Shown here: in pieces, positions 48,138 to 63,100 of the stretch
Numbering within the stretch: the stretch's first letter is position 1
How the letters are laid out: every line of letters starts with the position of its first letter
NCBI GenBank assembly: GCA_963210315.1
Contig: OY723241.1
Span: forward strand, 1,798,001 to 1,862,000
Length of the DNA: 64,000 nucleotides
Source of the DNA: Rhynchopus euleeides
Lineage: Eukaryota > Euglenozoa > Diplonemea > Diplonemida > Diplonemidae
Direction of reading: 5' to 3'
Notes under the pieces: generated by a model
Seen by the model: the letters and a program-made list of their open reading frames with translations, nothing else
What the model was told of the DNA's origin: nothing
Database searches by the model: none
Program-made: the position numbers and the translations under genes

Positions 48138-51100
48138 ATGGGGCGGGGCACATTTGTGTGCGCCGTGCTGGTGGCTGCCACCTTCACGGGAGGCGGGGAG
48201 GCTGCGACCTTCACGGAGCCATGCACATCCGTGGCGGCGCGGTACCAGCGCAGCGTGAAGGAGGCGCTGACGGCTGCGGAGACGGCGGTGGGGCAGGCGA
48301 AGGCGCGGGTGGCGGGGCAGCCCCTCTCGCTGTTCGGGGACACCGTGGACCTGAGGTTTGTGCAGACCCCACTGACCCAGGTGCTGAACTACACGGCGGA
48401 GCTGGCGAACAAGCTTGACGAGCAGAACGACGCGGCGCTGAGTGCGCTGGCGGCTGCAGTGCCGTCGGGGCTGAGCATCGGGTGCGACGTGGCGCTGGAG
48501 GGTCTGGGGCTGTACCTGCGCCTCGGGGTGAACGCGAGCGGGAGCGTGGCGCAGACGGTGGATCTGGCGAAGCTGCCGGCGGCGGACGTGGCGGCACTGG
48601 GGCTGTCCTTCACGGAGGCGACGGTGGCGCTGTCGGGGAGCGTGAGCGTCGCGGGGACGATCGAGGTGGACGTGACGAGCGCCGGGGTAGTGGTGCGCGT
48701 GAACGGACTGGTGGCCGTGGTGTCGCTCGATGGGGCGGTGTCCACGGCGGTGGCGTGGAAGGACGTCGGGACGGTCGGGGTGACCGGGCACATTGCGATG
48801 TCGGAGGTGTCGGTGCCGGTGGAGTTCCCGTCAGGGGCGAACGTGACGGATTTCGTGGCGAAGGCCGGTCAGGTGCGGCTCGGGACCCTGTCGGGGGCGC
48901 TCACGGCGACGCTCGCGGTGGACGTGGACGTCGCGGCGGTGCCGATCGGGCAGCTGCCGTCGCCGGTGCTGACAGTGGTGGACGCGGACGTGTTCGACGC
49001 GGTGGCGCCGGTTGTGACGGTGGACATGGACATCACGCAGCTGCAGTCGACGGTGGTGGAGCTGCTGCGGCAGCTGGGGCAGCTCGACATCGACCTGGGG
49101 GTGCTGGGGCTGTCGGGGCTGGAGCTCCCGGAGGTGAACGTGTCGAAGCTGGTGCAGGGGGTGTCGGACGCGCTGCGGCTTGCCCCCGTGGCGGAGCAGT
49201 ACTTCCTGCTGTTCGTGGGGGCGGGTGTCGGGGAATACCCGACCTTCGCGGGGCTGATGCAATACCTGCGGGAGAACCTGCCTGTGCCGCAGGCGGCTGC
49301 GAGCGTGGGGTTCAACGGGTTCAACGTGACGGGCGGGTGGTTCCCTGAGCAGGGGGAGGTTGCGCTGCGGCTGCAGATGGAGCTGGGGACGCAGTTTGCG
49401 AGCGAGTCGTTCGGGGGGTCCATCTCGAACGTGCTGGGGGACATGCAGGCGCTGTCGGACCTGTTCGGGCTGCTGGGGGTGACGGCGCCGGAGCAGTCGC
49501 TGGCTGTCCCGGACTTCTCGGCGGACGTCGCCTTCGGCGGGACGGTGGTGCTGGACGTGACGCTCGGGCTGCGGACGGAGTTCCTCAACACCGGGAAGCT
49601 GTCGGGGGCGGCGCTGGCGTCGAACGCGTTTGTGCGTGTGAACGACTTGTCTGCGGCGGTGAATGTGGCGGTGGACCCGATCAACTTCGAGGCGCTGCTG
49701 CCGCTGGGGAGCAGCCTTGCGGTGCGCGACGGGTCGTTCCAGGTGTCGCTCGGGGTGCGCGCGGCCTTCGGGGCAGCGGCGGCGGAGGTGGGCTTCGACA
49801 CACCGGTGGCGACGTCGGACGTGGCGGCGGCTGTGGAGATCACGGTGCTGGACCTGCTGTCGGGCGGGGCGAGCGCGGTGGCGGCCTTCGTGAAGCAGCT
49901 GCAGCTGGAGGTGTACGCCACGCTGGACGTCGTGATCCCGGTGGAGCTGACGTCGGAGTTCCTCGGGGACCGGACGCTGGGGCCGATTGTGGAGCTGCAC
50001 GACGAGACGCTGCTGGGCGGGGGGCTGCCGAAGTTCTCGCTGGACGTGGACCTGAGCTTCCTGGTCCCGTCGCTGCCGGGCGGGTCTGGCGGTGCGGACG
50101 GGGGCGAGCTGACGTCGCTGTTCGGGTCGCTGTCGTCTGTGATGGACGGGATCTCGGGGATCTCCCTCCCGACGGCGTCGCTGCCGGGGGTGCCTGAGGT
50201 CGGGAACCTGCTGAAGAGCTTCGGGGGGCAGATCTCCTTCGCCGGGGTGCTGTCGAAGTACCTGGACCTGCTGGTGAAGTTCCGGCAGCTGGCGAACGGG
50301 CTGAGCCTGGACCTGCGGCTGGACACGACTGCGGCGGAGGCACTGGTGGTGTCGGTGGGGTTCAACACCGAGGTGCTGGGGCTGCTGAAGCTGCGCTACC
50401 CGACGGTGTTTGTGAACTTCACGGGCCCAGGGTTGGTCAGCCTGTCCGGGACCACCTTCAGCGTGCTGGACTACCTGAAGCACGTGCAGGTGGTGTTCGG
50501 GCTCGCCCCGACGCTGGCATCCGCGGATGCGGGGTTCGGGAAGCCGGACCTGGTGTGGTTCCTGGCTGTGAACGTGAAGTACGCGCTGACGAAGGAGAAC
50601 GCGTGGGCGCTGGTGCGGCTGCTGGGGTTGAGCTTCGCGGCGGACACGACGACCGGGTACCCGTCCGGGTTCGACCCTGCGGCGTACCTGCCGCAGCTGC
50701 AGGCGGCGCTGGGGCTGTCGGGGCTGCCTTCCTTCAACCTGGGTGTGCTGGGGGGCCACCTGGCGGGGAGCATGCCCACCCTGGGGGCTAACGTCGACTT
50801 CAACCTCGCGGTGTTCAAGCTGCTGGGAGCACGCTTCCCGGCCCTGCTGACGCAGTTTGGGGGCACGACGGTAGGGGACCTGCTGCCGCTTGACCTGGCG
50901 ACAGGGGAGGTGTTCGACTGGCGCAACTTCCTCCCCGAGGTGGGGGCGGTGCTGGGGCTCGGGAGCAGCGGGCTGTCGCTAGACACAGTGGCGGGGCTGT
51001 TCGGGAAGCGCCCCACCATCCAGGGGCTGGTGCGGTACCTGAAGGCGCGCCTGCTGGACGGGCTATCGACGGGGCTGTCCATCGGGGGGCTGAGCTTCGG

Positions 51101-54100
51101 CGGCGGGCTGTCGACGGCCGGGGGCCGTTGGGAGCTGACGGCGCAGCTGGGGCTGGCATTCGACGCCGGGAGCGTGCGGCCGTCCGAGATTGTGGATTCA
51201 CTGCAGGAGGCGCTGACGGGGCTGTTTGGGATGATCGGGCAGGACAGCGTGATCGGGACCATCGACTCCATCGGGAGCGGGCTGGTGACATCGCTGGCGG
51301 GGCTGGACCAGCACCTGTCGTTTGCGGCGAAGGTGGGGCTGCAGGTGGAGGCGGGGATGGACATCAAGCCGCTGATCGACAGGACCGGGCGGCCAAAGAT
51401 GTTCCTGCGTGTCACGCAGTTCTCCTTCGAGATCGGGGCGAACGTGACAGACTTCGCGGTGCCTATGGACTTCGGGCCCGGGTTCGACTTTGCGTCGATT
51501 GTGAACGGGGAGATCGTCTTCACGGCTGCGGCCGCGAACGTGACTGCGGCCGCGCCGGCGGTGCTGCTGGACCAGCACGCGGGGGTGTCGCTGACGGTGG
51601 CGCCGCTGAAGGATGCCATCGCCCTCGGGGGCAGCATCGTGTCGGAGGTGCAGCTGTCGGGCGGCCCGCTGCCGGCGGCGCTGTACCTGGGGGTGGAGGA
51701 CCTGGCGCTGTTCGACTCGGCCGCCCCTAAGTTCACTGTGGACACGGAGATCCCGCAGGAGCTGATGCAGGTGCTGCGGGACGGGCTGGTGGCGGTTTCG
51801 GACGTGGGGCGCGACGTGAACGGGTTTGAGGCGCTGAGCACGACGCTGCCGCTTATGAACCGGACGCTGAACGACCTGCTGAAGACGGGCGGGGCGGGGC
51901 CGGACTGGGGCGATTTCCTGATCTGGGACACCGTGCTGGACGAGGTGCTGGCCGACCCAGCGTACGCGGGCTGCCTGGACGGGTCGACACTGTGCCCGAA
52001 GGCGCGCCCCACGATCGAGCACTTTCGGGCGGCGATGGCGAACCGGACGCAGGGTGCCTTCACCACGGCGGACGGGGTGCCTGCCTCCTTCGTTAAGGGG
52101 GGGATGGTCGGGAAGGAGTTCCAGCTGGGCTTCCGTGTGAGCGGTGACCTGGAGGTGCGGGTCACCCCGCCACTGGCCGAGCTGATCGACGACGAGGAGT
52201 TCGAGTTCAGCGGGACGGGGCTGCTGGCGGTGCGCGTGAACTTCGGGTTCGGGCTGGAGGTGACGGTCAACACGTCGGCAGGGCTGTCGAAGGTGACGGC
52301 GGACGACATCCTGGTGCGCCTCGACAACTTCACCGTGGGGATGGAGATTGCGGCCGAGGTGTCTGCGACGGCGTCGATCGGGATCCTGTCCGCGTCTGTG
52401 GCCAACGGGACGGGGTCGCTCGTGGCGCAGTTCGGGGGGTCGCTGTCCAACGGGGCGGCGCTCCCGCTGGCGTCCGTGTCGAAGGACCGCTTCGCCTTCT
52501 CGCGCTCCGGGTCGCTGGGGGCGTGCCTCCCCTTCGCAGCGTCTGTCGGGGGGCAGGACCTGGCCACGCTGGGTGGTGCTGCGGCAGACGAGGTGCCGCA
52601 GCTGTGTGTGGCCGACGCGGACCTGTTCGACGGGAAGGCCCCGACCATCACTCCGAAGCACATGGCGCGGCTGTACGACTTCCGCGGTCTGACGCCGATC
52701 CAGATCATGGGGCTGGTGCGCGGGCTGATCAACGTGGTGCAGGAGTACCGGGAGTCCCCCGTGTTCGACCTCCCCATCCCCTTCACGGACGTGGATGTGG
52801 GTGACATGATGGACTTCGCGGAGACGATGACGGCGGCGCTCACGGCGAAGATGGTGAAGGTGCAGGACGCGGCGGACCGCCCCACGCTGGTGCTGTGCGT
52901 AGAGGGAGACGTGCTCCTGCAGGGGTGGAACGTGGAGGGGACAAACGAGAGCCTGTGGTTTGCCGGGAACACGACGGGCAGGGTGCTGAGCGTGGTGCTG
53001 AACGAGGAGCTGGAGGCGGAGGTGCCGCTGAACGAGACGGTGCTGCTGGCGGCGGGGAACGTGTCGCAGATTGCGGCGCACATGAACGAGGCGCTGTACA
53101 CCGCGGGGCTGGCGCTGTCGGTGCAGGCGAGCGTGGCGGTGGAGGGTGTGGACGCGCTGCAGCTGTGCACGAACGCGTCGATCAAGGCAACGGACCTGCG
53201 TGTGCGGGTGGCGCAGAAGAAGACGGGGAAGGCGGCGTACAACGAGTCGGAGGACGCGGTGGCGGCGACGCGGCTGCTCGGGTTCACGGACGCGGACCTG
53301 AAGCAGGCGCCGCGGGTGCCGGCCTTCTCGACCATCCCGGAGCTGGTGGTGGTGCTGGCGGAGGCGGTCGGGCTGCCGGACGGGGCGCTGACGTACACGT
53401 ACGGGCCGTCGCAGCAGGACGCGTCGAAGTACGAGCTGCTGTTCCGGCTGGACCTGCAGCTGGACCTGCCACAGCCGGCGGCGGCGCTGAGGCTCGGTGC
53501 TGAGGTGGAGCCGCTGCTGGAGGTGAACGCGAGCGCGTCGATCGGGCTGACGACGGTGGCGAACATCGGATTCGAGCTCGGGGCGCGGATGGGAACGGCG
53601 GCCGGGAACCTGTCGCTGCAGGCGAACATCCCTGCGGCACAGGAGTTCACGAACTTCACCCTGGCGGAGAAGACAAACTTCACCGTGGTGCTGGACCGGG
53701 TGCCGCACGTGGTGGTGCTGGCGAAGGGCGCGGTCTTCTACGACGAGCTGGAGGCGCAGCTGCAGGCGCTGAGCCTGCTGCTGCCTGCGGGGGCGTCGGT
53801 GCGGGCGCTGAACTACCAGGACACGACCTTCCTGATCCAGACGACCGGGGTGGGGCGGCTGGAGACGCGCGTGACGCCGGCCTTCGAGGCGCTGACGGGG
53901 CTGACGAGTGACAAGGCGAAGGCGCAGCGCTTCACCGCCGTGGTGCGGAACCTCGGGTTCGAGGCGGACATGGTGCTGTCGGTGTCGGACGTGAACCTGG
54001 CGGCGACGCTGGCGGTGCTGGCGGCGGAGGCGTACAACGGGCTCGGGCAGATCGGGATCAAGGCGCTGGCGCAGTTCGGGACGCAGGGGGAGGCGATGGC

Positions 54101-57100
54101 GCTGAGCGAGATCCGGGACGCGATTGTGGAGGACCCCTTCAGCATGATTGCGGCAAATGCGACTGTGGACGCAAACCTGTACGTGGATGTGTCTGTTGGG
54201 ATCCCTGGGTTCCTGTCCCCGGTGAGCGGGTCGGTGGCGGTGACGCTGGACCCCCCCTTCTTCGTGGAGCTGCAGCCGAACTTCTCCTTCCCGAACGCGT
54301 CGGACTTTGTGGTGGCGGTGGACGGCCCGGAGCTCCCGAACTTCCGGAACCTGTCGGTGGCGGACATTGTGGGGCTGATTGCGGACGGGGTGGACCTGAT
54401 CTTCGGGAACACGCGGAAGACCCCTGCAGTGTCGGGGCTGCTGTCGGACCTGCCGCTGATGGACGCGGAGGTGCCGTTGGTGTCGGTCACCCCGCGCACG
54501 GTGGTGACGCAGGTGCAGGCGGTGCTGGCGGAGCTAGAGCTGCTTCTGACCGACACGCAGGGCGGGCTGGCGCGCATCGAGCTGCTGGTGGAGGAGAAGC
54601 TTGGGCTGCCGGCAGAGACGGGCAAGGGGTGCACGGGGTCGTGCCTGATGGAGTTCAAGTACGACGCGGGGGTGCTGACGCTGGACCTAGAGTTCACGGC
54701 GGTGCCGCCGTCGCTGCCGGAGCTGACGCTGGACATGAACCTGCAGGAGCTGGCATCGCTGGCGGGGGTTCCGGGGCTGGACGACGTCGCGGACCTGCTC
54801 GGGGACTTCCTGGACCTGGACGCGAGCCTGAAGATCGCGCTGGCGGGGAGCGCGACGGCGAAGCTGCAGCTGGGTGTGGACATGTCGACGAAGCCGTTCC
54901 GCCTGTTCGTGGGCGGGGGCACGGCGCTGCAGGCGGACCTGCTGGCGAGCGCGCAGGGGTCGCTGCTGCTGTCGCTGGGCCCGCTGCAGTTCGGGGTGAA
55001 TGAGGCACGCGTCGCGCTGGACGCAGGGCTCGGGGACCCGACGCAGCCGGCGTACGTGCGGTACGGGCTGGAGGAGGGGCAGCGGTACTACCTGGACGGG
55101 GCGGGCGCCTTCTCCAAGATCGTGAAGGGGTTCGGGCTGACGCACCAGGGGCGCGTGGAGGCGGTGCTGCCGCTGGAGCTCCCTGCCGGGGTGGAGACGA
55201 TGACGATCGGGATCCCATCCCTCTCGGACTTCCTGACGCGCAACAACGGGACGTCTGACAAGAGCATCAAGCTGGTGTCGTTCGACGGGCTGAACGTGAC
55301 GAAGCTGCTGCGGTCCCTGGCGTCCCCGCTGAAGGGGCTGAACCCGATTGCCGCGATCCTGCAGGACAAGCGCACCATCCTGAAGGGTGTGAACGGGATG
55401 TTCAGCAAGCTGGACCTTGTCGTCACGGCAGCGGACGGGGTGCTCGGGTCGATGGACGTCCCGATTGTGAAGAACAAGATCCGGGAGGTGGTGGCACGCG
55501 ACTTCATCGAGGCCTTCCGCGAGGAGCTGCACGGGACGCTGGAGGCGCGCCTGAAGAACGTGGAGCAGACGAACATGGCGAAGTTCCTGAGGGACACGAT
55601 GGTGGACCTGTTCAAGGAGCGCGGGATCCTGAAGGGGGACACCATCCCGCTCGTGATCCGCAACAAGCAGGGGGTGGCGCTGGAGGGTCTGCTGGACGCG
55701 GAGGGCCTGCTGAAGGACGGGGAGCCGCTGGACGACGCGGACGCGGTGGAGTGGGACGTGACGCTCGGGAAGGACATTCTGTTCAACGAGCAGTTCGACT
55801 TCGACTTCGGGCTGGAGGAGCTGCCGCTGAAGCTGAACGCGAGCGGCGGGGTAGAGCTGCTGGTCGGGTGGGAGTTCAAGCTGTGGTTCGGGATCAGCGT
55901 GGACCGCGGGTTCTACCTGAACGTGGAGGGGACGGAGATGGAGGTGTACGCGGGTCTGACGCTGCCGAAGCTGAAGGCGGACGGGGAGCTGTTCATCCTG
56001 CAGGCGGGGATCGAGAATAGGGACGACGTGACGCGGCTGCTGGGGCGCATGGCGGTGGACGTGGGTGAGACGGACGGGGACGGGTTCCTCACCTTCCGGG
56101 AGCTGAAGAGCGGGGGTGCCGGGCTGCTGCGGGCGAACGCGGACTTCGAGGTGGCCGTCGGGATGGACATGACGCTCGGGCTGGCGGGGAGCTCCGGGCT
56201 GCCGCGCTTCACCACCTCGCTGTACTCATACTACGGGGCGAAGTGGGAGCGCCTGGCGACTGCTGGGAAGAACGCGTCCCTGTCGGTGGCGGTGCCGGCT
56301 GCGAACGAGACGGTTGTGGCCGACCCGTCGACGACGCCGAACCAGTTCCTGCTGATCGACGTGGCGCTGGACCTGGGGGAGTTTGTGACGAACATCCTGC
56401 AGCCCATCTTCGCGAAGCTGGACTCTTTCCTGGCCCCGCTGCGGCCCGTCCTGGTGGCGCTGCAGAAGCCGCTGCCGGTGATCTCGGACCTGGCTGGGCG
56501 GGACGTGTCGCTGCTGCAGCTGCCGGAGGTGCTGCTGAACGGGCTGCTGGGTGCGGGCGGCCCCGTGCGCGGGAGCGTGAAGAACGTGCTGGCGTACCTG
56601 GACGCGATCCAGCAGATCATCGACCTCGTGATTGCGGTGACGGACGTGATCAAGGAGCTGAAGACATGGAAGGGGACGCTGAAGATCTCCTTCGGGAACT
56701 GGGAGCTGCAGAAGGGGGGCTTCGCACGCCTGCCGGAAGGGACAGAGCTCCCGCCCGGGTACACGGGGGGCCGGTATGCCGTGGTGCAGAACGACAACGC
56801 TCCCGTGGCGGCGGCTTCGAACACCGGGTCGGACAAGATGAAGGCGCTGATGCGGCAGCTGACGAACCCGGACGCGGTGTTCAACCTGCCGTTCCTGTCC
56901 GCGAGCGGGGTGCTGGGGCTGATCACCGGGAAGGACGTGGACCTGTTTGTGGTGCAGACCCCGCAGATGGAGATCGACGTGACGATCGACTTCTGGTTCC
57001 CTGTGGCGGCCGGGATTGTGGTGATCGACTTCTACGGGTCGTTCCAGTTCCGGGCGCGCGTGTCTGTGGGGTACGACACGAGCGGGATCCGGCGTGCCAT

Positions 57101-60100
57101 CGAGCAGAAGAACCCGCTGCTGGCGCTGGACGGGTTCTACCTTTCAGACACGGACCTGCCGACGGGGACCGGGGGCGTGGACATCCCGGAGCTGTACTCG
57201 GCTGGGCGGGTGCGGATCGGGGCGACGCTGAACCTGTTCCTGGCGCGTCTGAGTGCGAGCGGGGAGTTCAGCTTCACCGGTTCGATCGACCTGTACGACC
57301 CGAACGACGACGGGAAGATCCGGTTCAGCGAGATCAAGAGCATCATCGAGAAGGGGTCGTTCCTCGACATCTTCAACATCAAGATCAAGATGTGCGCCGG
57401 GGCTTCCTTCAGCGTGGAGCTGTTCAACCCGTTTGTGAACTGGAAGTGCGCGGGGTTCATCTGCTGGCCACGCGGGCGCTGGGAGTCGGTGTGGAAGTTC
57501 TCCACGTCGGTGTGCTTCCTGGAGCTGGACACGACGCCGCCTGCGCTGCCGGTGCTGGCAGATGTGGAGTCGAACACGCTGCGGCTGAACATGGGCCCGC
57601 GTGCCGGGAACCGCGGGACCGGGGACACGTCGGACAAGGGGGAGTACATGACGATCCGGTACGTGAACGGGGCGGGCGGCGGGTCGGAGGAGGTGGAGGT
57701 GCTGTTCGGGACCCCGCCTGCGGCGGGGCAGGAGGACACGCGCCAGGCGCAGGAGTTCAACGGATTCCTGTCGTACGAGGGGCATGGGCAGCGCTTCTCC
57801 GACACGGTGCTGCTGGTGAACCCGGTGTCGCGCGGGACCTTCAGCGGCGGGAACGACGGGGGGGCAGGAGACGGACAGGCTGATCCTGGACCTGTCGACG
57901 AAGGCGGGGGAGATCCCTGCGGGGACGCTTGCAGCCGGACAGATCACCGGGTTCGGGCTGACGGGGGAGGGGATCCTGTACTCCGAGTTCGAGGAGGTGC
58001 ACATCCGCCTGAACGGGGCGGCGAACACGGTGACTGTGACGGGGCTGGCGGCAGGGACAAAGCTCTACGTGTACCTGGCTGGGGGCAACGACAAGGTGAT
58101 TGTGCGTGCCGGGACGGCCGTGGCCGGGGCGATTACGCTTGTGGGCGGGGGCGGGCAGGACACGCTGTACATGGAGGCGCAGGCGGCGGGCACAGGTGTG
58201 CTGCAGGCGTCGCCGACGCAGCAGAAGGTGGGCGGGGTGGCGGCGTTCGACGCGTCGCTGCCGGGCATGCTCGGGTCGCTGGCCTTCGTGGAGATGGACG
58301 TGGTGCGGGTGGCGCTGACCGGCGGGGCGGACGACTTCACCGTGGCGGCAACACCTGCGGGCGCGTCCGTGGAGGTGAAAGGGAACGGGGGGACGGACCG
58401 GCTGCGCGTCGGGGACGGGACGGTGAACGCGATTGTGTCCCCGGTGAAGGTGAGCGGCGGCGGGGCGGGCACGACGCTCGTGGTGGATGAGACGCTCGAC
58501 CAGTCGGGCGGGGATGTTGGGGAGCTGACGTCGACGCGCGTGTCCGGTCTGGGGATGTCTGCGGACGGGATTCTGTATGCCGGGGTGGCGTCCGTGGAGG
58601 TGCGGCTGGCTCTGCGCACGGCGAACACCTTCACCGTATCGTCCACGCACACGGGGAACACTGTGGTGTACGGTGGGGATGTGTCGGACACGCTGACGGT
58701 GGGCGGGACGAGCGGGCCGACGCAGGTGTACGCGGGCAAGGGGGAGGACAGGATGGTGGTCCCCGTCGCGAAGGAGGGGGACACCGTGGTGAACCGCATC
58801 GCGGGGCTGCTGCTGCTGGACGGGGGCGACCAGAACGACGCATACGAGATTGGGTACTCGGGTACGGGGCAGTCGCGCATCCGTCTGTACGACAGCGGGT
58901 ACTGGAACCCGGACACGGTGGAGTCGAACACGCTTGTGATCAACGGGACGCCCGCCTCGGACCTGTTCCTGTTCCGCACCAACTTCATCGCGCTGATCCA
59001 CGCGGCGTCGGACGCCGGGGAGCGTGTGGACGTGGACGCGTCGATCAACGGGGGTGTGGTGGTGAACGGGCTGGCCGGGGACGACACGTTCGTGACGGAC
59101 GGGACGTCGGGGATCACGACGCAGAACGGGGGTGCCGGGAACGACCGCTTCCTGATCGGGCAGCTGTGGAACTCGCAGCGTGTGGCGGCGAACATGAGCG
59201 AGCCGGGGGACGCCTTCACCACCACGCTGACGACGGAGGGGTGGCTGAGCGACGGGAACGGGGAGCACATGAACTGCAACGGGGAGAGCGGGGAGGACAC
59301 GTTCGTGGTGATGCGGAACGTGGGGACGCTGTCGCTGCGCGGCGGGGTCGGGAACGACCGCTTCACAGTGCGCGCGTTTGCGCTTGCGGACGCGGAGGAC
59401 CAGACGCAGCCCGACCCGGCAGTGAAGCAGACGGACGTGTCGACGGATGAGGGTGACGACGTGGTGTACTACACGGTGAACGCGCCGGTGTCAATCGACG
59501 GAGGCCCCGGGTTCGACACCCTGGTCGCGATCGGGACGAACCTGCCGGACACGTTTGTGATCACGCGGGACGGCATCTACGGGGCAGGTCTGTACGTCAC
59601 CTTCACGGGGATCGAGAGCGTGGAGCTGAACACGGCGGCGGGAGACGACACGGTGTACGTGATGAGCACGGCGGATCATGTGAAGACGAATGTGTTTGCA
59701 GGGCTGGGGAGCGATACGGTGTACGTGACGCCGCGGTACAGCGTGCCGGTGCAGAGCAGCGACCTGCGCGGGCACAACGGGGTGGTCGAGCACGTGCTGT
59801 CGAGCGTTGCGGACGCGGCGTACGACGGGCTGGAGGCGCACGGTGTGACGGCGTACGTGACGGACGCGGACAACGCGTCGCTCGCGGTCATGGTGCCGAC
59901 AGAGCTGGAGCTGCTGGAGGGGGGCAGCGCGGGGGAGCGTGTGGGGACATACGTGGTGCGGATGGCACACCCGGTGACGGGGCGCTCCTCGAGCGATCGG
60001 GTGGACGTCACGATCGTTCCCCCAGCCCCGCCGTCCGAGATTCCCGGGGCGGCGTCGGTGACGGTGTCACCGTCGGTCGTCAGCTTCACCTGGTTGAACT

Positions 60101-63100
60101 GGTTCATCCCGCGGACGGTGACGGTGACGGTGGTGCAGGACGAGGCGCTGGAGGGTAACGAGGTGGCCTTCCTGGGGCACACGGTGTCGCAGCTCAGCAA
60201 CACGGACGGGTACAACTCCCTGAAGATCCCGTCGGTGCCGGTGCGCGTGGTGGACAAGGACCAGGCGGAGATCTACATCCTGGAGGCGCACGCGGACCCC
60301 GGGATGCGGGTGTCGGAGTCGGGGCTCGGGGCCGTGGGGACGTCGGTGACGTACGACGTGCTGCTGCAGCCGTGCGTGGCGGAGGCGCGCCCGCAGGACG
60401 TGACGGTCACGGTGCGCCACGACGCGACGCAGGTGACGGTATCCCCGGCGGCCGTGTCCTTCAGCGCGGGCACCGGGTGCCGGCAGACGGTGACGGTGAC
60501 GGCGGTGCAGGACACGGCGGTGGAGGGGTTCCACTTTGCGGCGCTGCACCACGACGTGTCCGTGGCGGTGGCGAACACAGTGTACCAGGGGGTGGCGGCG
60601 TCGACGGTGAACGTGGAGATCCTGGACGACGACGCGCCCGGGCTGGTGGTGCTGGAGTCGGGCGGCAGCACGGAGGTGATCGAGGGGCAGACGGAGGACA
60701 CGTACACGCTGTACCTGACACAGGCGCCTGCCGGGGAGGTGACGGTGGACGCGGTGGTGCAGCTGTCGCAGGTGTGGGGGAAGCCGTCCCTCGCGGCGAA
60801 GCAGGTGACGGTGTCCCCGGCGTCTGTGGTCTTCAACGCGGGGACGTACGCGATCCCGGTCACGGTCACGGTGAAGCCGATCCAGGACAAGACTGTGGAC
60901 CAGGGGGAGGCGACGCAGCAGTTCGCGTCGCAGCCGGCCCTGGCGTACCAGATCCAGGGGGCGCTGACGGTCGGCGGTGGGGAGGCGCCCGGGTCGGTGT
61001 CGACACTGAAGGCGATCTCATACCCCGGGGAGGTGGACCTGGAGGCGTTCCCCGGGCAGACGAACCCGTGGCTGACGGTGCGGGAGGAGCAGCAGGTGGA
61101 CCGCCTGGTGGTGGAGAACACGGGCGGGTTCCTCCCGACCACGGTGGCGCTGGCGGAGGGGCGCATCACCGGGATGGGGATGGGGGAGACGCGCGTGCTG
61201 GCGGGGGAGACTGTGCTCGGCGGGATCTCCTACGTGGGGATGGAGGAGGTTGTGGTGAACCTGGGCCCTGCGGTGGACACGGTGGTGGTGAACGGGACAC
61301 ACCCCGGGGCGACGTACGTGCGTGCAGGGAAGGGCAACGACGCCTTCACAGTGCTGGCAGCCGACGGCCCTGTCGTGCTGGACGGGGCGGACGGGAACGA
61401 CAGGTTCGTCTTCGGGGACGGCCTGGTGTCCGGGGTGCGGGACGTGGTGAGCGTGGCCGGTGGGGCAGGGACGGACACGCTGCGGGTGGACAACACGCAA
61501 GGGAACGTGCTGGGGGACGCCGGGTTCCTGACGCGCACGGAGCTGACGGGGCTGGGGATGTACCCGCCCGTGCGCGACCCCACGTATGTGGCCGTGCAGG
61601 TGGTGGCTGTGCGCGGGACGGGCGGGACCTTCACCCTCTCCTTCTCTGTGGACGCGAAGCCGTATGCGTTTGAGTTTGCGGTCGGGACGGACGGGGCGGC
61701 GATGGCGAGCGCCATGCAGGCGGCCGTGTTCCCGGATGCAGATGTGTGTGGGACTGCAGTGATTGGGCGGTGCGCGCAGAGCTTCGCCGTGGACCGGGTG
61801 AGCGACGAGGTGTACCTGGTGCGGTACACGGGTGAGGTGGCGGCGGTGATCCCCATCACCACGCTGTCGCTGGATACGGCAAACGTTGTCGGGGCGTCGG
61901 AGGAGCTGCTGAACGGGGAGCGCATCGACGCGCGTACAGTGCTGGCGGGGCTGGTGTACACGGGGGTGGAGTCGCTGGACATCGACCTGTCGACTGCCGG
62001 GGACGACACGCTGAACGTGCGCGGTACATCTGTGCCGACGGTGGTACGCCTGCACGCAGGGGACGACACGGTGGCGGTCGGGTCGGACGCTGTGCTGCTG
62101 AGCAACGCGGCGGCCGCGGCAGCGACGAAGGTGGAGGGGCGGGCCGACTACGTGGAGGCGCTGCTGACGGTGGACGGGGGCGAGCCGGGTACGCAGGGCC
62201 GCAAGCGCCTGCTCGTGTCGGACACGCTGTCGACGGTGGGGCGCACGAATGTGACACTGACGGCGGGGCGCATCGCGGGTGTCGCACCTGCGGACATTGT
62301 GTACACGGGGCCCGACTACACGCGCGGGATCACGGTGTGGCTCGGGGCGCACGCCGACACGGTGCGTGTGGCGGAGACTTACGGCGGGGCGGACGGGGTG
62401 CCCGCCGTCGGGGCGCGCACGGTGACATCCGTCTTCACCGGGGACGGGGCGGACAACGTGACAGTGGCGCTGTCTGTTGAGACGGACGGGTTCTGCGTCG
62501 TCGGAACGGAGGGGGGTAACGACACGCTGGATGCGTCCCAGTCGACGCTGCCGCTGGTGCTCGTCGGTGGGGCCGGGGCGGACACCATCACGTCGGGGCT
62601 TGCGGCGGACATCATCTTCGGGGACACCGGGCGCGCCGTGTTCGGCGGGGTGGACACGGTGGGCGTGCCGGCGGGGAGCACGGCGGCGCTGAGCGGGGTG
62701 GCGCACCTGCGTTCGTCTGCCTTCACGGACCACTGCGCTGCCGGCGGGCGCGACACGATCACGACGACCGGCGGTGCCGGGGTCGGATATGTTGTGTTCG
62801 GGGGTGCGGGTGTGGATGTGGTGACGACCGGGCCCGGGGAGGACGTCGTGTTCGGCGACTACGGGTTCGTGGAGTTCACGGAGGGGCGGCTGGTGCGCGC
62901 CGCGTCGGCGTGCGAGACCGACGGCGGTGACGACGTGCTGGCGTCAGGTGCCGGGGCGGACATCGTGGCGGGAACGGGGCGGACAACATCACGTCGGCGG
63001 AGGGGGCGGACGTGGTGGCCGGGGACCACATGTCCGTGCTGCTGTCGTACGCGTCCGGCGCGCGCCTGGTGACGAGCGTGGCGACGACGATCCGCGAGGC

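Noticed and set aside
48831-53708. Long antisense frames (up to 1,070 codons) under the giant gene
   Set aside because: They mirror the strong third-position GC bias of the plus-strand gene and have no domain signature.
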